From JAHOYW01 sp963664605 (GTDB taxonomy: Bacteria; Verrucomicrobiota; Lentisphaeria; Victivallales; Victivallaceae): DNA of 64,000 bases. A program made the position numbers and the translations under genes. The DNA lies in assembly GCA_963664605.1 (NCBI GenBank), contig OY761536.1, positions 3,224,001 to 3,288,000 on the forward strand, written 5' to 3'. The notes under the pieces were generated by a model. The model did not search any database. It was not told the DNA's origin and saw only the letters and a list, made by a program, of their open reading frames with translations. This document shows positions 26,351 through 34,219 of the stretch, one piece after another (positions within the stretch are counted from its first letter, which is position 1; each line of letters starts with the position of its first letter).

Positions 26351-27376
26351 ATGAAAGCTCTGGTAAAAACTCAAGCGGCGGAAGGTCTGGAGCTGCGTGA
26401 TATTCCAGTTCCTGAGTACGGCGTAAATGATGTTTTGATTAAAATTCAGAAAACATCCATCTGCGGTACTGACGTCCATATATGGAACTGGGATGAATGG
26501 GCGCAGAAGACTATTCCCGTGCCAATGACGGTCGGTCATGAATTTGTCGGGGTGGTCGAAGCCTTCGGCAGCAACGTCCATGACGTCCGGATCGGCGACC
26601 TGGTATCCGGTGAAGGACATATTGTTTGCGGCCGATGCCGCAACTGTCTTGCCGGACGCCGGCATTTATGCATGAGCACCAGCGGCGTGGGAGTAAACCG
26701 TCCCGGCGCTTTCGCCGAATACCTTGTCATCCCGGTAACCAATGTCTGGCACTGCAACCCTGAAATACCGACGGATGTTTTGAGTTGTTTCGATCCGCTC
26801 GGCAATGCCACACATACCGCGCTGTCTTTTCCCATGCTCGGCGAAGATGTACTGATTACTGGAGCCGGTCCAATTGGAATCATGGCGGCAGCGATCGCCA
26901 GACATTGCGGCGCGCGCTATGTGGTAATTACCGACGTTAACCCCTACCGTCTGGCCCTGGCTGAAAAAATGGGGGTAACCCGCGCGGTGAATATCACTAA
27001 ACAATCCATTGAAGATATCCAGAACGAATTGAATATGAAAGAGGGCTTTGACGTCGGACTGGAAATGTCAGGCAATGCCAGCGCTTTGAACAGCATGATT
27101 GACAATATGTGTCATGGCGGAAAAATCGCTCTGCTGGGGATTCAGGGGCCGAAAACGCTTATCGACTGGAACAAAGTCGTATTCAACGGTCTGACTTTCA
27201 AAGGAATTTACGGACGGGAAATGTACGAAACATGGTACAAAATGTCCAGCATGATCGAATCAGGACTTGACATCGCCCCGGTAATCACGCATAAATATCA
27301 TTATAGCGATTTCCGTAAAGGATTTGATGTAATGCGTTCAGGAAATTCCGGCAAAGTAATACTTGAATGGAATTAA
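26351..27376 (+). CDS. tdh: L-threonine 3-dehydrogenase
   Basis: A 341-residue zinc-dependent medium-chain dehydrogenase that oxidises L-threonine to 2-amino-3-ketobutyrate with NAD+. Visible are the catalytic zinc site (SICGTDVHIWNWD, GHEFVGVV), the structural zinc four-Cys loop (CGRCRNCLAGRRHLC) near residue 98 and the Rossmann motif ITGAGPIGIMAAAIA near residue 170. Length equals that of E. coli Tdh. AGAGAGA precedes the ATG. It is followed 18 bases later by kbl, forming the usual tdh-kbl operon for threonine to glycine plus acetyl-CoA. Confidence 0.96.
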   Translation: MKALVKTQAAEGLELRDIPVPEYGVNDVLIKIQKTSICGTDVHIWNWDEWAQKTIPVPMTVGHEFVGVVEAFGSNVHDVRIGDLVSGEGHIVCGRCRNCLAGRRHLCMSTSGVGVNRPGAFAEYLVIPVTNVWHCNPEIPTDVLSCFDPLGNATHTALSFPMLGEDVLITGAGPIGIMAAAIARHCGARYVVITDVNPYRLALAEKMGVTRAVNITKQSIEDIQNELNMKEGFDVGLEMSGNASALNSMIDNMCHGGKIALLGIQGPKTLIDWNKVVFNGLTFKGIYGREMYETWYKMSSMIESGLDIAPVITHKYHYSDFRKGFDVMRSGNSGKVILEWN

Positions 27377-27394
27377 GAATTTTAAGGAGAAACT

Positions 27395-28579
27395 ATGTAT
27401 ACAAAATATAAGGATTTTTTAGTAGAAACGCTCGAAGAATTGAAAGCTGATGGTTTGTATAAATCAGAACGGATAATCGTCAGTCCGCAATGCGCAAATA
27501 TCGCGATAAACACCGGACAGAAAGTTTTGAATATGTGCGCCAATAATTATCTCGGGCTTGCCGACCACCCGGAAGTAGTCAAAGCGGCACAGGAAGGGCT
27601 GGAAAAACGTGGTTACGGCCTGTCTTCGGTGCGTTTCATCTGCGGTACGCAGGATATTCATAAGGAACTGGAGTCCAGACTTTCATCTTTCCTGGGTACA
27701 GACGACACGATTTTGTACAGTTCATGTTTCGATGCCAACGGCGGTCTGTTCGAAACGCTGCTTTCCGCCGAAGACGCAATCATCAGTGACGAACTCAATC
27801 ACGCCAGCATCATTGATGGAGTGCGCTTATGCAAAGCCCAGCGACTCCGCTACAAAAACTCCGATATGGAGGATTTGGAAGCTCAGCTCAAAGCGGCATC
27901 AGGCGCGCGTTTTAAAATTATAGCCACGGACGGCGTGTTCTCAATGGACGGCTATATAGCTAAACTCAACGAAATCTGTGATCTTGCGGAAAAATATGAC
28001 GCAATGGTAATGGTGGACGATTCGCACGCGGTAGGCTTTATTGGCAAGCACGGAAAAGGCACGCCCGAATACTGCAAGGTTATGGGCAGAATAGACATAA
28101 TAACCGGAACGCTCGGTAAAGCCCTTGGCGGAGCCAGCGGCGGTTACACCAGCGGGCGCAAGGAAATCATCGAAATTCTCCGGCAGCGTTCACGGCCTTA
28201 TCTGTTCAGCAACAGCGTTTCACCAGCAGTCGTCGCCGCTTCGCTGAAAGCCCTGGAACTGGTTGAGGAATCCCCTGCCCTGCTTGAAAAGCTACGTGCC
28301 AACACCAGTTACTTCCGTAAAGCCATGACGGAGGCCGGTTTTGATATTCTTCCCGGCACGCATCCAATAGTACCGATAATGCTTGGCGACGCAGTTTTGG
28401 CTCAGACCATGGCGGCGAAGATGCTGGAAAAGGGCATTTACGTAATCGGGTTCTGTTTCCCCGTGGTTCCCAGGGGTAAAGCCAGAATCAGAACGCAAAT
28501 ATCCGCTGCTCATTCGCAAGAAGACTTGGAACATGCGGTGAAAGCCTTTATCGAAGTCAAACAGGAATTAGGTATATAG
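27395..28579 (+). CDS. kbl: 2-amino-3-ketobutyrate CoA ligase (glycine C-acetyltransferase)
   Basis: A 394-residue PLP enzyme of the alpha-oxoamine synthase family that cleaves 2-amino-3-ketobutyrate with CoA to glycine and acetyl-CoA. Diagnostic parts are MCANNYLGLADHPEVV near residue 46, SVRFICGTQDIHKELE, MVDDSHAVGFIGKHGKGTPE and the PLP-lysine motif TGTLGKALGGASGG near residue 240. AAGGAG at ideal spacing precedes the ATG. It acts directly after Tdh, whose product is unstable, so coupled expression is expected. Confidence 0.96.
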   Translation: MYTKYKDFLVETLEELKADGLYKSERIIVSPQCANIAINTGQKVLNMCANNYLGLADHPEVVKAAQEGLEKRGYGLSSVRFICGTQDIHKELESRLSSFLGTDDTILYSSCFDANGGLFETLLSAEDAIISDELNHASIIDGVRLCKAQRLRYKNSDMEDLEAQLKAASGARFKIIATDGVFSMDGYIAKLNEICDLAEKYDAMVMVDDSHAVGFIGKHGKGTPEYCKVMGRIDIITGTLGKALGGASGGYTSGRKEIIEILRQRSRPYLFSNSVSPAVVAASLKALELVEESPALLEKLRANTSYFRKAMTEAGFDILPGTHPIVPIMLGDAVLAQTMAAKMLEKGIYVIGFCFPVVPRGKARIRTQISAAHSQEDLEHAVKAFIEVKQELGI

Positions 28580-28587
28580 CGAGGAAG

Positions 28588-28648
28588 CACGGCTAGGAAC
28601 AGCCGTGGCTACATCGTGGAAAATAAACGCCCCTGTTCCTAGAGGCGT
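28588..28648. terminator. Paired hairpins between convergent kbl and the DUF3089 gene
   Basis: Hairpin 1: CACGGCT/AGCCGTG with loop AGGAAC (28588-28607). Hairpin 2: ACGCC/GGCGT, extendable to 8 bp with one G-U, and on the minus strand also with loop AGGAAC followed by TTTATTTT. The loops are complementary: CTAGGAACAG (28593-28602) and CTGTTCCTAG (28633-28642) form a 10-bp inverted repeat that competes with both hairpins. The minus-strand form looks like the terminator of the DUF3089 gene. Confidence 0.5.
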
Positions 28649-28653
28649 AAACT

Positions 28654-29589
28654 TTATTTAGCCTTCTCTTTCCATGCTTTGCATCTGGTTGCAACGTTTT
28701 CGGCTATATTGCCATAGAAAAAATCGTAATCATAACCGTGATAAACTTCAGGCCCCATTCCCATTTTTAGTTTACTCATAACGGACGGAGTCGGGATGAC
28801 TAAAGTACCACGCTTATCTATTTTAGCGGAAGTAAAATGTGGTATTTTAAGGAATTTGCCGTTTTCCAGCAAGATTCTGGCGTAAACATTTTCTGACTTC
28901 GGCTGTTCCACATGAGAATCTGTCCAACTGAGCGGATTAACACATAAAGCCCCTGATTCAACCACCGGGGATTTGCCGTTTTTACCTACCGTATTCCAAA
29001 CGATAACTCCGCCAGTTTGATCCGCTTTCACCGCAAGGGCTAAGCCCATTTTTCTCAGGTCGCCAGCGGTTATCGTATATCCGACCGCGTAAACAGCTAC
29101 AAGTTTTTTTTCGTCAATCAAGGATCTGTATTTCAGCAGAAAATCACGAATAACCTGTGAGCCCTGACTATGGCTGGCTAAAATAAAAGGACGCCCCTTA
29201 TTGTAATTCTGAAGATAATAATTGAACGCATCACATACATCCCTCAAACCAACACTTAAATATTTATCCCGCTCTTTTTCGTTCAAGGACAGAACTTTTA
29301 TTGAAGCCTGACGATAACGCGGCGCATAGATATTACACGTTTCTTTGAAAGCTGTCGCCTGCCGTTGATATGCCGCCTCCGCTCCTTTATTGGCTTCCTT
29401 ATTATCCAGACTTGCGTTCATTCCGTCTTTGTCATTCATATAGCTTGTCGGATGAACGTAAAAAACGTCAAAAGCTTTTTGAGGTTTTTTATCCAGCCGC
29501 AGCCAACAAGCGTCCTGTGAATAATCCGGTTTTTGGGCTGAACAAAAAATACTGACAGAAAGAATAACAAGAGCAAAAATGTTTTTCAT
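28654..29589 (-). CDS. DUF3089 alpha/beta-hydrolase-like exported protein
   Basis: A 311-residue protein with a signal peptide (NIFALVILSVSIFCSA, cleavage near residue 18). The fold is an alpha/beta hydrolase of the DUF3089 family. Its nucleophile elbow ASHSQGSQVIRDFLL lies near residue 165, and FYVHPTSYMNDKDG near residue 43 is a family hallmark. Substrate is unknown; lipase or esterase activity is plausible. AAGGATC precedes the ATG. It is monocistronic, divergent from an orphan permease and convergent with kbl. Confidence 0.85.
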   Translation of the reverse strand: MKNIFALVILSVSIFCSAQKPDYSQDACWLRLDKKPQKAFDVFYVHPTSYMNDKDGMNASLDNKEANKGAEAAYQRQATAFKETCNIYAPRYRQASIKVLSLNEKERDKYLSVGLRDVCDAFNYYLQNYNKGRPFILASHSQGSQVIRDFLLKYRSLIDEKKLVAVYAVGYTITAGDLRKMGLALAVKADQTGGVIVWNTVGKNGKSPVVESGALCVNPLSWTDSHVEQPKSENVYARILLENGKFLKIPHFTSAKIDKRGTLVIPTPSVMSKLKMGMGPEVYHGYDYDFFYGNIAENVATRCKAWKEKAK

Positions 29590-29725
29590 GTACTGATCCT
29601 TAGTTTAAAAAATTATTAAATAACAATATAGGCTGTTAAATGTATATTATCAAAAGTCTTTTGTTTTTTTGTAAATAAATAATTTTGCGCTAGATTAGCT
29701 CTAGAATTTATTTTAAAAGGGTCAA

Positions 29726-30676
29726 ATGACAAAAGTTCGTGCTAAAGCATCCACCTTACGGGATTTCTTCAGACGCATAGCAAAGGATAAAACCGCCGTA
29801 TGCTGCCTGCTGGTCGTCATTATCTATGTTTTTATCGCGATAGCGGTCGATATTTACGCATGGAACTGTCGTATCAATCAAACAGACCCAATATACAATC
29901 AGGAAAACATGGCTTTACGCTATCAACCGCCTTCCATGAAACATATCGCCGGAACGGACTTCATGGGGCGGGATGTATTCTTCAGGGCAACCGCGGCAAT
30001 ATCCACCGCAATAAAAGTCGGGTTTTCCGCATCCCTGATATCCTCGATCATCGGAGTGATGCTTGGAGCTTTTGCCGGATACTATGGCGGAAAACTCGAT
30101 GATTTTGTTGTCTGGATATACAGCACCTTTGCCTCAATGCCGACTCTGCTGTTTATTTTAGCCTTTGCCCTGCTGGTATCCAAAGGCTTCCTCTGCCCGC
30201 CGCTGGCAAAGGCTTTTGCCGCTGTCGCGCATGTTTCAAATACGGATTCAGGTATGCTGGCGCTTTATCTGGCAATCGGGGTAACAGGCTGGGTCACGCT
30301 TTGCCGGGTGGTCCGGGCGGAAACCATGAAACTACGCGAAGCCCCTTACATACAAGCAGCCAAAGTCGCGGGACAGAATTCATTTAAAATTATTTTCAGA
30401 CACATATTCCCCAACCTAATACATTTGGTAATCATTTATTTCACCATACGTTTCGCTTACGCGATCATGACCGAGGTAATCGTCAGTTATTTAGGCCTTG
30501 GCGTACAACTGGCTCCCAGTTGGGGTGTAATGATTGCGGACGGCCAGAGTGGTTTATGGCGCGGTATCTGGTGGGAAATCGTCACCGCAACCGGATTCAT
30601 GTTCTTCCTGGTATTATCCCTGCATGTCCTGGGCGACAGCTTAAGGGATTTGCTCGACCCGCGATTGAAACAGTAA
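29726..30676 (+). CDS. OppC/DppC-type ABC transporter permease, orphan
   Basis: A 316-residue inner-membrane permease of the peptide/nickel ABC family. An N-terminal helix (VCCLLVVIIYVFIAIAVDIY) precedes the FMGRDVFFRATAAISTAIKVG region. The EAA-loop motif (YIQAAKVAGQNSFKIIFRHI) lies near residue 208, and LGDSLRDLLDPRLKQ ends the protein, as in OppC. AAAAGGG precedes the ATG. Neighbours are unrelated: no OppB, ATPase or binding-protein gene lies on either side. The partners must be encoded elsewhere, or this is a leftover of a dispersed operon. Confidence 0.9.
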   Translation: MTKVRAKASTLRDFFRRIAKDKTAVCCLLVVIIYVFIAIAVDIYAWNCRINQTDPIYNQENMALRYQPPSMKHIAGTDFMGRDVFFRATAAISTAIKVGFSASLISSIIGVMLGAFAGYYGGKLDDFVVWIYSTFASMPTLLFILAFALLVSKGFLCPPLAKAFAAVAHVSNTDSGMLALYLAIGVTGWVTLCRVVRAETMKLREAPYIQAAKVAGQNSFKIIFRHIFPNLIHLVIIYFTIRFAYAIMTEVIVSYLGLGVQLAPSWGVMIADGQSGLWRGIWWEIVTATGFMFFLVLSLHVLGDSLRDLLDPRLKQ

Positions 30677-30748
30677 AGGCTAAATCGCTATTGTAAAACC
30701 TTTTGTATCGCCGCCCTACGGGGCTAATAAAACATAAATGTTCAATGC

Positions 30749-31669
30749 TCAATTTTCAGAGCGGCATTCTTTGATGAGTTTCTCGAAAGCACGGCCGTAC
30801 TTTATGTAGGTTTCGTATTTGCGGAGCGCTGTCAAGTCCGCATTTTCCTTATCGTCGTCTTCGTGGAAAACTGTCGCGACGTGCGGCTCGATTGAAAAAC
30901 CTCCATCGTAACCGTCATTAAGAAGCTCCGTCACAATTTGACGCACAAACCCGCTGCCTTCACCGGCAAAGGTAAATCTGGTTTCAGGGCGTTCATAGCC
31001 TTCCTTCATCTTAGTCGCAACTCCATCCTTGATATGGACATAATAAATATGTTCACGGACATTTTTATAAAATTCATAGGCATTCTGCAAAGCATAAGGT
31101 TCAGAGCCTGTACGACGAAAAGTAAAGACCGGATTACCGGTATCGAAAATCAGTTTTAAATTATCTGAGCTGACATTTTCCAGCAAGCGCAAAGTATGAA
31201 TATGAGATTGCCCGGCATAATTCATGCAGTTTTCATGACCATAGATAATTCCCGCGTCTTCACACATCTTGGCTAGAAAATCAACTTTCTTGAAAATTAT
31301 TTTTTCCAGCTCAGGACTATCGAAACGTTCGTCATCAAGTATTTTGAAGCTCATGCCGCGAACTATCTTTGTTCCAAGTTTCTGCATGCGCGGAATGGAA
31401 TCTTTTAGCTCTTTCACACTGGCTTCGAAATCCTCTTCGCTGCGCGGGCTTTTTCCCCAATTGGCAATGGTACTGCCAAAACAGTTTATTTTGACTCCGG
31501 CGGTTTCAAGTTTTTCATGGATAGCCTCAAATTCAGCGTCCGTAACAGTCGCCAGATTTTTTTCACCAATAGCGCGAAGTTCGATATTTTCCCAGCCCAA
31601 TTCGAGCGTGGCCTTTATCTGGGTATCAATATCTTTTCCTGCTTCGTCTGCAAATCCTGTTAAATACAT
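30749..31669 (-). CDS. Sugar phosphate isomerase/epimerase family protein
   Basis: A 306-residue TIM-barrel protein of the xylose isomerase-like superfamily. Typical parts are LTGFADEAGKDIDTQIKATL at the N-terminus, GHENCMNYAGQSHIH with metal-binding Glu/His, KLIFDTGNPVF (Asp of the metal site), VHIKDGVATK and GFSIEPHV near residue 257. It probably isomerises or dehydrates a sugar or inositol derivative in the cytoplasm. It is 65 bases downstream of a Gfo/Idh/MocA oxidoreductase on the same strand. These two families are often partners in unusual sugar catabolism. The substrate cannot be read from sequence. Confidence 0.87.
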   Translation of the reverse strand: MYLTGFADEAGKDIDTQIKATLELGWENIELRAIGEKNLATVTDAEFEAIHEKLETAGVKINCFGSTIANWGKSPRSEEDFEASVKELKDSIPRMQKLGTKIVRGMSFKILDDERFDSPELEKIIFKKVDFLAKMCEDAGIIYGHENCMNYAGQSHIHTLRLLENVSSDNLKLIFDTGNPVFTFRRTGSEPYALQNAYEFYKNVREHIYYVHIKDGVATKMKEGYERPETRFTFAGEGSGFVRQIVTELLNDGYDGGFSIEPHVATVFHEDDDKENADLTALRKYETYIKYGRAFEKLIKECRSEN

Positions 31670-31679
31670 GTTTAAATCC

Positions 31680-31709
31680 AGTTTTAAGAGTTAAGTTTTA
31701 AGGGTTGAG
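31680..31709. repeat. Intergenic AGTTTTAAG-type repeat (copy 2)
   Basis: AGTTTTAAG then TTAAGTTTTAAG, closely related to 5381-5410. Lies between two codirectional sugar-metabolism genes. Confidence 0.45.
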
Positions 31710-31711
31710 TG

Positions 31712-31725
31712 CCAGCACTCCCGGG
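31712..31725. repeat. Short intergenic motif CCAGCACTCCCGGG (copy B)
   Basis: Twelve of 14 bases match 19589-19602. Adjacent to the AGTTTTAAG repeat. Confidence 0.35.
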
Positions 31726-31734
31726 ATAAAGTTT

Positions 31735-32895
31735 TTAAAAAGATGTACTGAAATCCTCTTCTCCGACTTTCATTTCCGGAGTTTCCTTTTTGAATGTTGA
31801 ACTGTCTATAAGCTTCTGCAGTTCACCCGCGAATTCAGCTGAATCCATCGGCATTTCAATGGTCTTATTCTTGAGCGCTGAAAGCAGCATGGCATTGCCT
31901 ATTTCCAAAGCGTTTATACCTTCATGCCCCGGAGCCATAACCTGCGTATCATTGATTATCGCGTTGGCAAAATCCTCTATTACATCACGATGCTGAAATG
32001 AATTAGTGGAAGCAGCCGGTATCTCAATATTCCAACAAGGGGGAGTCCCGAAACGCTGATCAGTAGTCGCTGAAAACTTTGAAACTTCTATTTCATTGCG
32101 CTTGAATTCGATTTTTCCATTCTCATAAACCAGACGACCGCCTTCAGCAGTAATTTCCAAACGGTTAGTTCCGGGAGCTTCCCCGGTGGAGGCAACAAAC
32201 ACTCCGGTGGCGCCGTTCGAATATTCCAGAAAAGCCGTCACTTCATCCTCTACTTCTATCTTATGCGATTTACCAAATGAAGCGTTCGCCCTGATACTGA
32301 CCGGCACACCGAAAAACCATTGAAGCAAGTCAAGCTGATGCGGGCATTGATTCAAGAGTACGCCGCCGCCCTCGCCTTTCCAGGTAGCGCGCCAATCTCC
32401 AGAAGCGTAATATATTTCAGTCCTGAACCAGTCAGTTATTATCCAGTTTATACGAATAATTTCACCTAATTCGCCGTCATCAATCAACTGCTTTATCTTG
32501 CGGTGAGCTGGAATCGTCCGCTGATTGAACATCGCGGCAAACTTCAATTCAGGATGTTTAGCGGCAGCGGCAATCATGCTTTCGGCATCAGCCTTGTGTA
32601 CAGCGATTGGCTTTTCGGTCAATACGTGCTTGCCATATTTAAAAGCCTCTTCCGCCAAAGTATTATGAAAATAATGCGGTGTAGCGATAATTACTGCTTC
32701 AATATCTGCTTCTTTAAAGAATTTATCGCTGTCAACAAAAGCCGGGATTTCATTTTCAGCCCTGAATTTCTTGATTTTTCCGGCATCAATGTCGCACACA
32801 GCTGAAACATAACAGTTTTTCAATGAAGCGATACTGTTTATATGAGCGCTGCCCATGCCGCCGATACCGATAATTCCGATTTTTACCTGTCGCAT
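31735..32895 (-). CDS. Gfo/Idh/MocA family oxidoreductase
   Basis: A 386-residue NAD(P)-dependent oxidoreductase. The Rossmann start is QVKIGIIGIGGMGSAHINSI, followed by ATPHYFHNTLAEEAFKYGKH and the catalytic VLTEKPIAV (EKP motif) near residue 95. The C-terminal beta-sheet domain carries WKGEGGGVLLNQCPHQLDLL. The reading frame extends to an ATG at 32994, but the extra 33 residues match nothing in the family. The ATG at 32895 has GGAA upstream and begins exactly at the conserved domain. It is cotranscribed with the isomerase gene and divergent from a GntR regulator that probably controls both. Confidence 0.9.
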   Translation of the reverse strand: MRQVKIGIIGIGGMGSAHINSIASLKNCYVSAVCDIDAGKIKKFRAENEIPAFVDSDKFFKEADIEAVIIATPHYFHNTLAEEAFKYGKHVLTEKPIAVHKADAESMIAAAAKHPELKFAAMFNQRTIPAHRKIKQLIDDGELGEIIRINWIITDWFRTEIYYASGDWRATWKGEGGGVLLNQCPHQLDLLQWFFGVPVSIRANASFGKSHKIEVEDEVTAFLEYSNGATGVFVASTGEAPGTNRLEITAEGGRLVYENGKIEFKRNEIEVSKFSATTDQRFGTPPCWNIEIPAASTNSFQHRDVIEDFANAIINDTQVMAPGHEGINALEIGNAMLLSALKNKTIEMPMDSAEFAGELQKLIDSSTFKKETPEMKVGEEDFSTSF

Positions 32896-33091
32896 GATAT
32901 TATTTCCATATTTTTTTGTTAGCAGAATCCAATTCCAGTTATTAGTATAAACTTTGAGATTTTGCTTTTCAATGGCTTTATATTTATTTTTCATAAAAAA
33001 CTTATATCCTTATATCTAATATATAACATATTAAAAACTTAATAAATTAAAAAAATAAGCTTAAATAAAGATAATTTTTATATTCAACTAC

Positions 33092-33120
33092 TTGTATTCT
33101 TGTGTTTTTTAAAGTATTAT
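33092..33120 (+). promoter_or_regulatory. Possible promoter of the GntR regulator gene at 33160
   Basis: TTGTAT, 17 bases, TATTAT, 39 bases before the ATG. The 264-base divergent region is extremely AT-rich and holds the near-direct repeat TTATATC at about 33002-33016 toward the oxidoreductase side, a possible operator. Confidence 0.4.
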
Positions 33121-33159
33121 ATATAAAGATTATAATCCAGTCAAAAAAAATAGGGAACT

Positions 33160-34176
33160 ATGCTAAGCAAAGTTGAAATAATCAAAACCAAGCTGGTTAC
33201 GGATATCAAATGTGGAATTTTCCGGGTCGGAGAAAAAATAACTTCCCGTAACAAGTTGTGCCGTAAATATAATTTTTCAAGAACCACTATTGACCGCGCT
33301 ATACGGGAGCTGACCGCGGCAGGTTATCTGGCTTCACGGCAAGGCAGCAGCACTTATGTAATATCCGACAAAGTTATTGACAGCCCGCAGCATTTATTTG
33401 TAATATCCGGATTTTCCGGTCAAAATAACGATCATGCCGTACGCGAACTGTTTTTCCCAGAAGTTGAGATAAACATCCCGGTAAGCGGAATGCCAGAGCA
33501 GGAAGTAGCCGGCAACCTCAACCGCCTATGCCAGCCGGGAACAGCAATTATCTGGAACATTCCAGGTATGGAATCAATACATCTGATGGATTATATCGAC
33601 AAAGCCGGGATACCGCAAATCCTGGTCAATCGCAAATATAATGATTATGACTATGTATCGACCGACGCTAAAAACAGTATTAAAGAGGGACTGTCGTGGT
33701 TAATGATCGAAGCCGGGCGTGATATTGTTTTCGTATCCCCCAAGGCAACGACAAACAAACCCTATCTGCACGAACGCATCATCTCGTTTTACGAATCCTG
33801 TGTCGAGCTTGGGGCACATTTGAATCCGGACTCAATATTTTCCCGGGATTTTAAAGATGTTCCATCGGAAATAGCCGAAGTCGGGCGGGCGTTATTCGCC
33901 AATAAAAAGCCGCCGAAGGGAATTTTTGTTATGCATCAAAACTTGACATTACCCTTGGTAATCGTTGCTCAAACCTACGGTTTCATCCCGGGCATAGACT
34001 ATAAATTGCTGACCTTTGACCACGTAGATGGATTAGAAAACTATACCGGAATCGGCATGATGGAACAGCAATTCAAACAACTTTATCACGAAGCCGCCGG
34101 CTGGCTCTTAAAAAATCCCTCCACCCAAAATCAACCTTTCAAAAAAGAGATTAAAACAAAATTAGTTTTATTTTAA
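33160..34176 (+). CDS. GntR-type regulator with LacI-like sensor domain
   Basis: A 338-residue transcription factor. Residues about 1-70 form a GntR winged helix (FRVGEKITSRNKLCRKYNFS, TTIDRAIRELTAAGYLASRQ). The remainder resembles a periplasmic-binding/LacI-type ligand domain, seen in IPQILVNRKYNDYDYVSTD, KPPKGIFVMHQNLTLP and LTFDHVDGL. AGGGA precedes the ATG. It is divergent from the oxidoreductase-isomerase pair and most likely regulates it in response to a sugar. The sensor part is somewhat diverged and lacks a clear dimer hinge. Confidence 0.85.
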   Translation: MLSKVEIIKTKLVTDIKCGIFRVGEKITSRNKLCRKYNFSRTTIDRAIRELTAAGYLASRQGSSTYVISDKVIDSPQHLFVISGFSGQNNDHAVRELFFPEVEINIPVSGMPEQEVAGNLNRLCQPGTAIIWNIPGMESIHLMDYIDKAGIPQILVNRKYNDYDYVSTDAKNSIKEGLSWLMIEAGRDIVFVSPKATTNKPYLHERIISFYESCVELGAHLNPDSIFSRDFKDVPSEIAEVGRALFANKKPPKGIFVMHQNLTLPLVIVAQTYGFIPGIDYKLLTFDHVDGLENYTGIGMMEQQFKQLYHEAAGWLLKNPSTQNQPFKKEIKTKLVLF

Positions 34177-34188
34177 AAAATTAAAAAT

Positions 34189-34217
34189 GGCGGACACAAC
34201 GCCTCCGCTGTTTTTTT
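34189..34217. terminator. Bidirectional terminator between convergent GntR and NT-HEPN genes
   Basis: GGCGGA and TCCGCT (one G-U pair) around a 9-base loop, with seven T on the plus strand and ATTTTTAATTTTTT on the minus strand. Confidence 0.7.
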
Positions 34218-34219
34218 AT

